Assembly (NCBI GenBank): GCA_030426085.1
Contig: JAUHYW010000047.1
Location: 1-64,000 of the forward strand
DNA length: 64,000 nt
Source of the DNA: a bacterium
GTDB taxonomy: Bacteria; Myxococcota_A; Bradymonadia; UBA7976; UBA1532
Direction of reading: 5' to 3'
Both the position numbers and the translations under genes were made by a program. Shown here piece after piece: positions 17,127 to 23,727 of this stretch (position 1 is the stretch's first letter; every line of letters begins with the position of its first letter). The notes beneath the pieces were generated by a model, which saw only the letters and a program-made list of their open reading frames with translations, was not told where the DNA came from and searched no databases.

Positions 17127-18077
17127 TTGAGCGACCTGGGACGATACCGGATCCAGACGGTCGCCGAGATGACCGGCGTCTCGGCGGCGACTCTCCGCCA
17201 ATGGGAGCGGCGCTACGGCGTGCCGTCCCCCGACCGCACCGCCTCGTCCTACCGCATCTACGGCCAGCCACACCTCGACCAGATCCGGCGCATGGTGCAG
17301 CTCGGCGAGCAGGGCATCGCGCCGTCCGAGGCAGCCCGCATCGTGCGCGACGAGGGCGAGACCCGCCGGGCGCCCAGCGATCCGCCGGCCGATACCGGCG
17401 AGACGCTGCTCGGCGAGCTCGACCCCTACCTCGAGGCCCGGCGGGGCATCCTCGAGGCGGTCGAGCGCTATGACTTCGACCGGCTGTCGGCCCTCGCCCG
17501 CAAGCTGCTCTACCTCGGCAGCGCGGTCACCATCTTCGAGCGGGTCGTCGCCCCGGCCATGCGCGAGATCGGGCGGCGGTGGCACGACGGCGGCATCTCG
17601 GTGGCTCAGGAGCACATGGCCTCCGAGATCATCGGTCGGCTGCTGCATCAGCTCCTGCCGCTCGTACAGCCGACGACGTCCGAGCGCCTCGCGGTGCTGG
17701 CCTGCTTCGGCGAAGACACCCACACCCTGCCCCTGTATGGCGTCGGCTTCCGCGTCGCGCAGTGGGGCTATCGCTCGCTGGTGCTCGGGGCCCGCACCCC
17801 GCCGACGGCGATCGCGGCGACGGTGCGCAACCTGCGGCCGACGGTCATCGGGCTGTCGGTGACGGTGGCCCCCGCCGAGCTGGACGGGGCCCGGCTGGCT
17901 CAGGCCTACGGCGAGGCGGCGGGGGACGTGCCGTGGGTCGTCGGGGGCCGGGGGGTGCGGTCGATGGCCGAGCAGATCCAGGAGGCGGGGGGCTTCATCG
18001 CCCCGACCGACGCCGCCGGCCTCGAGGCGCTGATGCGCCGGCTGGCCGATCAGCGGGTGGGCGCCCGCTCCGGCTGA
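17127..18077 (+). CDS. CarH/LitR-like MerR regulator with cobalamin-binding domain
   Basis: Protein of 316 residues. The start is TTG at 17127, 6 bases after CCGGAG; no ATG fits. The N-terminus is a MerR winged helix (TVAEMTGVSAATLRQWERRYG). The middle is the helical cap with the W-x9-EH motif (Trp152, Glu162, His163) that contacts adenosylcobalamin in CarH. The C-terminal B12 fold has D197-T-H199, followed by GLSV and VVGG. His199, the expected lower ligand, is 36 residues after His163; the spacing in CarH is 35. The Gly of DxHxxG is not conserved. Likely a light- or AdoCbl-responsive repressor, possibly acting on the adjacent sigma gene. Confidence 0.85.
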   Translation: MSDLGRYRIQTVAEMTGVSAATLRQWERRYGVPSPDRTASSYRIYGQPHLDQIRRMVQLGEQGIAPSEAARIVRDEGETRRAPSDPPADTGETLLGELDPYLEARRGILEAVERYDFDRLSALARKLLYLGSAVTIFERVVAPAMREIGRRWHDGGISVAQEHMASEIIGRLLHQLLPLVQPTTSERLAVLACFGEDTHTLPLYGVGFRVAQWGYRSLVLGARTPPTAIAATVRNLRPTVIGLSVTVAPAELDGARLAQAYGEAAGDVPWVVGGRGVRSMAEQIQEAGGFIAPTDAAGLEALMRRLADQRVGARSG

Positions 18078-18096
18078 GCGACGCCCCGGCGGGCGG

Positions 18097-18945
18097 CTAC
18101 TCTTCGACCGTCACCTTGATGGTGTGGGACAGCTTCTTGCCGTACGACAGGTGGCTGCCGTCGGCGAGCTGCAGCGTGAGGGTGTGCTCGCCCGGCGCCA
18201 GCTCGAGGGTCGCCTCGGTCTGCCCCTTGCCGTAGTGGATGTGGGTCTCGTCGGCCGGCACCACCTTGCCCAGCGGGATGGGCTCGCCGTCGACCACGAC
18301 GTGGTGGTGCCCGGTCAGCTTGTCGAGCGGGTCCTGCATCGCGGGGCGGATCGTGAGCCCCTCGAGCCCGAACTTCATCGCCACCGGGCTCTTGACCTTC
18401 GCCCCGTCGGCCGGCTCGACGAACCACACCTTGGGCGTGCCCTCGATGGCCACCACCTCGATGTCGATGGTCTGGGACAGCTTCTCGCCGTACGAGCGGT
18501 GGGCCCCGTCGGCGAACTGCATCGTGAGCGTGTGCTTGCCCGGGGTGAGGGTCAGCTCGGTCTGGGTCTGCCCCTTGCCGAAGTGGATGTTCTTCTCGTC
18601 GGTCGGCACCACGGTGCCCGCCGGGATGGGCTTGCCGTCGATCACGACGTGGTGGTGGCCTTTGGTGCGGTCGTCGATGTCCTGGCCGGCGGGGGTGACG
18701 GTCATGCCCTGCACCCCGAAGACCACGCCGAAGGTCGGCGGCACCTTCGAGCCCGCCTGGGGCCAGACGAAGAACGCCTTGGCGTCGGCCGGCGGATCGC
18801 CGAGCGCGGGGGCCTCGGCCTTCTCCGGGGCCGCCTTCTCGCCGGCGGTCTGCTCGCCGGTCTCCCCGGCGTCGTCCGCCGGCTTGTTGCAGGCCAGGGC
18901 CAGCAGCGCCGAGAGCGCGATCATCCACAGCGGTGCACGGGTCAT
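18097..18945 (-). CDS. Lipoprotein with tandem DUF4399 domains
   Basis: Protein of 282 residues starting after GAGGAGG. The signal ends in a lipobox (LLALAC). Two copies of DUF4399 follow, each containing a GHHHVV(I/V)DG(K/E)PIP segment and a GKGQT...LxPGxHTL segment, at about residues 55-165 and 170-280. DUF4399 is a small periplasmic domain of unknown function; its His clusters could bind metal. The two halves are similar enough to imply an internal duplication. It is transcribed divergently from the TRAP transporter genes. Confidence 0.88.
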   Translation of the reverse strand: MTRAPLWMIALSALLALACNKPADDAGETGEQTAGEKAAPEKAEAPALGDPPADAKAFFVWPQAGSKVPPTFGVVFGVQGMTVTPAGQDIDDRTKGHHHVVIDGKPIPAGTVVPTDEKNIHFGKGQTQTELTLTPGKHTLTMQFADGAHRSYGEKLSQTIDIEVVAIEGTPKVWFVEPADGAKVKSPVAMKFGLEGLTIRPAMQDPLDKLTGHHHVVVDGEPIPLGKVVPADETHIHYGKGQTEATLELAPGEHTLTLQLADGSHLSYGKKLSHTIKVTVEE

Positions 18946-19110
18946 CGAAGCCTCCTCGTCCGAGCGATCTCAATCCAGCGGCCGCGCCGCCACCCGGGGT
19001 CGATGCATCGTGACCCACCGCCGTCGCGCGCGCAATCTCCGGCCGCGCCCTCGGCGGGGTCCGGCGCGAGGCGAGTTGACACGACCCCGCCGACGCCGCA
19101 CCCTCCGCCC

Positions 19111-20028
19111 ATGCCTGCCCATCGCCTGCTGTTGCCGCTCTGCGCCCTGCTGACCCTGCCCGCCGCCGGCTGCGTGAAGTCGATCGCGGTCAACGCCCTC
19201 GGCGACGCCCTCGCCAGCCCGGGGGAGGCCTTCGGCCGGGACGACGACCCCGACTTCATCTGCGAGTCGAGCCCCTTCGGGCTGAAGACCATCGAGAGCC
19301 TGCTCGAGTCGGCGCCCGATCACATGGGGCTGCACACCGCCGCCACCCGGGGCTTCGTGCAGTACGGCTACGCCTGCTTGCAGCTCGAGGCCGACCGGGT
19401 CGAGGACGACGACTTCCACCGGGCGCGCCACCTGCGCAAGCGGGCCCAGGGCATGTACCACCGCACGGTGCGCTACGGGCTGGCCGGCATGAACCTCGAG
19501 CTCGAGGTGGAGGACGTGCGAGCCGCCCTGCGCGAACGGCCCGAGGCGACGCTGGCCGAGTTCGACGACGAGCACGTGCCGCTGCTGTACTGGACCGCCA
19601 TGGGCTGGGCCGCCGGGGTCTCGCTGGACAAGGACGACGTCGAGCTGGCCGCCGATCTGGGGCTGGTCGAGCACCTGATGGCCCGGGTGGCCGCGCTCGA
19701 CCCGGACTACGGCGAGGGCGCGGTGCACGACTTCTACCTGAGCTGGGACATGGCCCAGCCCGGCGGCGACCTCGCCGAGAAGGCGAAGGCGGCCGAGGCC
19801 CGCATGCAGCAGGCGTTCGCCGCCTCGAACGCGCAGCGCCTCTCCCCGCTGGTGACCTACGCCGAGTCGGTGCTGGTCGCCACCCAGGACGGCGCCGCGT
19901 TCGACGCGATGCTCGACCGGGTTCTGGCCTTCGACGTCGACTCGGCCCCCCGCCACCGGCTGGTGAACACCCTGGCCCAGCGGCGGGCGCGGTGGTTGAA
20001 GAATCGGAAGGACGATCTGTTCCTCTAG
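19111..20028 (+). CDS. TatT-like lipoprotein of a TRAP transporter
   Basis: Protein of 305 residues with a lipobox (TLPAAGC) and an all-helical body. It lies directly upstream of the TRAP solute-binding gene, where the TatT (TRAP-associated TPR-like) component is found in spirochaetes and delta-proteobacteria. TatT is thought to trimerise and associate with the solute-binding protein, perhaps for hydrophobic ligands. Identification rests on fold type, lipobox, length and position. A TTGACA at 19076 lies too close to the ATG to be an ordinary -35. Confidence 0.8.
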   Translation: MPAHRLLLPLCALLTLPAAGCVKSIAVNALGDALASPGEAFGRDDDPDFICESSPFGLKTIESLLESAPDHMGLHTAATRGFVQYGYACLQLEADRVEDDDFHRARHLRKRAQGMYHRTVRYGLAGMNLELEVEDVRAALRERPEATLAEFDDEHVPLLYWTAMGWAAGVSLDKDDVELAADLGLVEHLMARVAALDPDYGEGAVHDFYLSWDMAQPGGDLAEKAKAAEARMQQAFAASNAQRLSPLVTYAESVLVATQDGAAFDAMLDRVLAFDVDSAPRHRLVNTLAQRRARWLKNRKDDLFL

Positions 20029-20061
20029 ACCGCCCGACGACCCACCCCGGAGGAGGCCCCC

Positions 20062-21075
20062 ATGCGCCCGATCGCCCTGCTCGCGCTGACCGCCCTGCTC
20101 GCCGCGCCCGCCGCGGCGAAGACCACCATCAAGGTGGCCACCCTCGCCCCGAAGGGATCGGCCTTCCACAAGGTGCTCGCCGAGCTGGCCGACACCTGGA
20201 AGTCGGAGAGCGGGGGCGAGGTCCGGCTCAAGATCTACCCCGGCGGCGTGGCCGGCGACGACGCCGAGGTGGTGCGCAAGATCCGGCTCGGCACGCTGCA
20301 CGGGGGCCTGATCACCGCCGGCGGCCTGCGGGAGATCTCGCTGGCGGCCCACGCCCTCCAGATCCCGCTCGCCTACCGGAGCTGGGACGAATACGACTAC
20401 GTGCTCGACGAGCTGCGCCCGACCCTCGACCGCATCTACCGCGAAGAGGGCTTCGAGGTGCTCGCCTGGGGCGACGGCGGCTGGATCCGGCTGCTGTCGA
20501 AGAAGCCCATCGTGACCCCCGAGGACGCCGGCAGCCAGAAGCTCTTCGTCTTCCAGGGCAACCCGGCCCAGACCGCGCTGTGGCGCAAGACCGGCTTCGA
20601 CCCGGTGCCGCTGCCGGCCACCGAGATCACGACCGCCTTGCAGACCGGGCTCATCGAGGCGGTGCCCACCACCGCCCAGGCGGCGGTGCTGATGCGGTGG
20701 AACGACCACGCGAAGCACCTCACCGGCGCGAAGTGGGCCCCGTTCGTCGGCGCCCTGGTCGTCGACCGCAAGGTCTGGGAGGGGCTCGATCCGGCGCTGC
20801 GCCAGACGCTGGCCGCCTCGGCCCGCGCGGCGGGCGACAAGCTGGAGGCGCTCAGCCGCCAGACCGACGAGGCGAGCGTCGAGGAGATGGCCGCCCGGGG
20901 GCTGACGGTGAACCCGATCCCGCCCGCGGCGATGACGCAGTGGCAGGCCAAGGTGAAGTCGGCCGAGGGCGACCTGCGGGGCACCTACGTGCCGACCGCG
21001 CTGTACGACGAGGCGATGAAGCACCGCGACGCCTTCCGCAAGCTCGGGGCGTTCACCGACGGCACCAGCGAGTAG
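20062..21075 (+). CDS. TRAP transporter solute-binding protein, DctP type
   Basis: Protein of 337 residues after a GGAGGAGG site. It has a signal peptide (MRPIALLALTALLAAPAAA) and a DctP fold: TIKVATLAPKGSAFHKVL at the mature N-terminus, EVRLKIYPGGVAGDD, and a Gly-Asn-Pro-Ala segment in place of the usual Arg-containing ligand loop. It captures a solute in the periplasm for the membrane unit encoded next. The canonical carboxylate-binding Arg is not obvious, which with TatT suggests a non-standard, possibly hydrophobic, substrate. Confidence 0.9.
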   Translation: MRPIALLALTALLAAPAAAKTTIKVATLAPKGSAFHKVLAELADTWKSESGGEVRLKIYPGGVAGDDAEVVRKIRLGTLHGGLITAGGLREISLAAHALQIPLAYRSWDEYDYVLDELRPTLDRIYREEGFEVLAWGDGGWIRLLSKKPIVTPEDAGSQKLFVFQGNPAQTALWRKTGFDPVPLPATEITTALQTGLIEAVPTTAQAAVLMRWNDHAKHLTGAKWAPFVGALVVDRKVWEGLDPALRQTLAASARAAGDKLEALSRQTDEASVEEMAARGLTVNPIPPAAMTQWQAKVKSAEGDLRGTYVPTALYDEAMKHRDAFRKLGAFTDGTSE

Positions 21076-21079
21076 CACC

Positions 21080-22975
21080 TTGACCGAGACCGCCGCCGAA
21101 GGGCCGGTGCCGCCGGGCCAGGGCATCGAGCCCGACCCGCCGAGCACGCCCCTGCCCCTGCGCATCGTGCACCGCGTCGAGAACCTGGCGGTGGTGGTCG
21201 TCTTCGGCGCCGCCATCGTGCTACCGCTGCTCGAGGCGGTCGGCCGCCCCTTCGACTGGGGCCTCGAAGGCGGCGCGGAGTACCTGCGCCAGCTCGTCTT
21301 GTGGCTGACCTTCCTCGGGGGCCTGCTCGCCACCCGCGATGGGCGCCACCTGCGCTTGTCGACCGCCGAGATCCTGCCCGAAGGCCGGGTGCGGCGCTTC
21401 GCCGGGGCCGCCGCGATGGGCATCGCCGCGGCGATCTCGCTGGTGCTGGCCTACGCCGCCTGGGAGGTCGTCGCGGTCAACCGGGACGTGGGCAAGATGC
21501 TGCCCATCGGCCTGCCGGTGTGGGTCGGCGAGGCGGTGATGCCGCTGTCCCTCGCCTTCATCGGGCTGCGCTTCGTCTGGCGGGCCGACGACCGCTGGAG
21601 CGGCCGCCTGCTGGCGCTGGCGCTGGCCCCGCTGGGCTTCGTGATCGGGCTCTACGCCCCCGGCGTCATCGAGGACCACAGCGGCTGGCTGGTGGGGCTG
21701 GTGCTCGTCGCGGCGGTGTTCGGCACCCCGGTCTTCGCCGCGATGGGCGGGGCGGCGATGCTGCTCTACTTCAGCGAGGGCACCCCGATCAGCGCCGTCT
21801 CGGCCGAGATCTACCGCCTCGTCAGCTCGCCGACGCTGCCCGCGATCCCGCTGTTGACCGCCTGCGGCTACGTGCTCGCCGAGACCCGGGCCGCCGACCG
21901 GCTGGTGCGGTTCTTCAAGGCGCTGTTCGGCTGGCTGCCCGGCGGCATGGCGATCCTGGTGGCCGGGGTGTGCGGCGTCTTCACGACCTTCACCGGCGGC
22001 TCGGGGGTGACCATCATCGCGCTCGGCGGGCTGGTCTACGGCATGCTGAAGTCCGACAACTACCCCGAGAACTTCGCCCTGGGGCACGTCACGGCGTCGA
22101 GCAGCCTGGGGCTGCTCTTCCCGCCGAGCCTGCCGGTCATCCTGTACGCGGTGGTGGTCTCGCAGAGCCCCGAGATCAGCGTCGGCGCCGACCAGCTCTA
22201 CTTCGCCGGCCTCGTGCCGGGGCTGTTGATGGGGCTGGCGGTCGCGGCCTACGGCATGTGGGTCGGGCGCAAGGTCGAGCCCGAGCGCCCGCCGTTCGAC
22301 GCCCGGGAGCTGCTCGCCGCCACCTGGGGCGCCAAGTGGGAGCTGTCGGTGCCGGTGGTCGTCATCGTGCTCTTCGCCGGCGGCTTCGCCTCGATGGTCG
22401 AGGCGGCGGCGGCGGCGGCGGCCTACGCGGTGATCATCGAGGTGTTCATCACCCGCGACCTGCACCCGACGAAGGACCTGCCCCGGGTCCTGGCCGGGGC
22501 CGGGGCGCTGGTGGGCGCGGTGCTCATCCTGCTCGCGGCGGCGATGGGCCTGTCGAGCTACGCGCTCATCGAGGCCGAGCTGCCCGACCTGCTGCTGAGC
22601 TGGGTCGAGGTCCGCATCGACTCGCCGCTGGTCTTCCTGCTGGCGCTCAACGGGCTCTTGCTGGTGCTGGGCAGCCTGCTCGAGATCTACAGCGCGATCG
22701 TGATCCTGCCCCCGATCCTGGCCCCGATCGCGGTGCACTACGGCATCGACCCGATCCACCTGGGCATCATCTTCCTGGCCAACCTGGAGCTGGGCTTCCT
22801 GACCCCGCCGGTGGGCCTCAACCTCTTCCTCGCGGCGGCCCGCTTCGAGATCCCGATGGTCCGGCTGTACAAGACCATCGTGCCCTACCTGATCATCCTG
22901 ATCGCAGTGGTCCTGCTGGTGACCTACGTGCCGGCGCTGTCGGTCGGCGTCGCCGAGTGGATCGGCGGCGGCTGA
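21080..22975 (+). CDS. TRAP transporter fused small and large permease (DctQM)
   Basis: Protein of 631 residues, starting with TTG at 21080, 4 bases after the dctP stop. The first 170 residues form a four-helix DctQ module (EYLRQLVLWLTFLGGLLATRDGRHL). The rest is the DctM module with about twelve helices, including VFGTPVFAAMGGAAMLLYF, TTFTGGSGVTIIALGG, SSSLGLLFPPSLPVILY and LELGFLTPPVGLNLFL. It uses an ion gradient, usually Na+, to import solute delivered by the binding protein, consistent with the Na+-pumping NQR downstream. The N-terminal 20 residues are a Pro/Glu-rich cytoplasmic tail. Confidence 0.92.
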   Translation: MTETAAEGPVPPGQGIEPDPPSTPLPLRIVHRVENLAVVVVFGAAIVLPLLEAVGRPFDWGLEGGAEYLRQLVLWLTFLGGLLATRDGRHLRLSTAEILPEGRVRRFAGAAAMGIAAAISLVLAYAAWEVVAVNRDVGKMLPIGLPVWVGEAVMPLSLAFIGLRFVWRADDRWSGRLLALALAPLGFVIGLYAPGVIEDHSGWLVGLVLVAAVFGTPVFAAMGGAAMLLYFSEGTPISAVSAEIYRLVSSPTLPAIPLLTACGYVLAETRAADRLVRFFKALFGWLPGGMAILVAGVCGVFTTFTGGSGVTIIALGGLVYGMLKSDNYPENFALGHVTASSSLGLLFPPSLPVILYAVVVSQSPEISVGADQLYFAGLVPGLLMGLAVAAYGMWVGRKVEPERPPFDARELLAATWGAKWELSVPVVVIVLFAGGFASMVEAAAAAAAYAVIIEVFITRDLHPTKDLPRVLAGAGALVGAVLILLAAAMGLSSYALIEAELPDLLLSWVEVRIDSPLVFLLALNGLLLVLGSLLEIYSAIVILPPILAPIAVHYGIDPIHLGIIFLANLELGFLTPPVGLNLFLAAARFEIPMVRLYKTIVPYLIILIAVVLLVTYVPALSVGVAEWIGGG

Positions 22976-22978
22976 CGG

Positions 22979-23449
22979 TCAATCATCCACCTCGGCCAGC
23001 AGCTCCAGGTCGAGCAGATCCTTCACCCGCCCGGAGGCCCGCTTGTTGATCAACAGCTCACGGCGGCCGAGGAAGGGGACCCGGCGGCCGTTCACCTCGA
23101 CCTCGACCCGGCCGGCCCATGCGTCGGGGAACTCACAGCCGTCGATCGCCGTGAGCACATCGATCCGCCGGGGCGGCAGCCCGATCTGATAGACCGTGCC
23201 CGCGCGGACGAGATCATCGACCGTGAGGCGGTGCACATCGACGGGGGCCCCGAAGAGCCGCAAGGCGTGGAGGACCTTCGCCGCGTTGTCGGGCGTATGC
23301 CGGACCCAGATGTCCAGATCACCCGTGGCGCGGGCGACCCCGTGCACGGCGACCGCATGGGCACCGACCACGAGATACTCGGCGCCCGCTTCGTGCAGCT
23401 CGATGAGGAGATCGAGGAAGTCGTCGTAGAGCGCGGGCCGCGCGCTCAC
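22979..23449 (-). CDS. Nucleotidyltransferase-fold protein (DUF6036/MNT-like)
   Basis: Protein of 156 residues. It carries the minimal nucleotidyltransferase pattern: VVGAHAVAVHGVARATGDLDIWV, where G-A-H-A and D-x-D (Asp-Leu-Asp) are the metal-binding motif, plus a later IDVLTAI strand. The C-terminal RRELLINKRASGRVKDLLDLELL is typical of stand-alone family members. Its ATG overlaps the stop of the small gene at 23446 (ATGA). Such pairs occur as toxin-antitoxin-like modules, but which partner would do what is not shown here. It converges with the TRAP gene, 3 bases away. Confidence 0.8.
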   Translation of the reverse strand: MSARPALYDDFLDLLIELHEAGAEYLVVGAHAVAVHGVARATGDLDIWVRHTPDNAAKVLHALRLFGAPVDVHRLTVDDLVRAGTVYQIGLPPRRIDVLTAIDGCEFPDAWAGRVEVEVNGRRVPFLGRRELLINKRASGRVKDLLDLELLAEVDD

Positions 23450-23679
23450 CGGCGCTCACCGGCGCGCAGGACGCGACCCGGCATCTCTTCGCGCCGGTAG
23501 TCGGGCAATGAGCGGCCCGACAGCAACCAGGCCTCCACCGACAGCGGCCACATCATCGCCAGGCGTGCGAGGGGTGTCGGCGGACGGGGCGGGCGGCTCG
23601 CCTCGGGCGTCGTGACCGTCAGGGTACAGCGAGCGCGGCGCAGGGCGGCGCGGCGGCGGCGGGCGGCTTCGTCCGGCAT
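23446..23679 (-). CDS. Small basic partner of the nucleotidyltransferase
   Basis: Protein of 77 residues, using the ATG at 23677-23679; an upstream in-frame start at 23721 would add 14 residues of low plausibility. The N-terminus is Arg/Ala-rich and probably helical. The C-terminal block MMWPLSVEAWLLSGRSLPDY and EEMPGRVLR resembles short proteins that precede DUF6036-type nucleotidyltransferases in myxobacteria, as far as I recall. Overlapping ATGA coupling supports a two-protein module. Function unknown. Confidence 0.65.
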   Translation of the reverse strand: MPDEAARRRRAALRRARCTLTVTTPEASRPPRPPTPLARLAMMWPLSVEAWLLSGRSLPDYRREEMPGRVLRAGERR

Positions 23680-23727
23680 GGCGTCAATATACCCGATCGT
23701 CTGGCCGACGGGGACGCCCACGGGGGC

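Noticed and set aside
16195-18126. Cobalamin riboswitch near the B12-type regulator
   Set aside because: No B12-box-like sequence or adenosylcobalamin aptamer arms could be recognised.
19076-19110. TTGACA as -35 of the TatT gene
   Set aside because: Only 29 bases to the ATG and no -10 match; would require a leaderless transcript.
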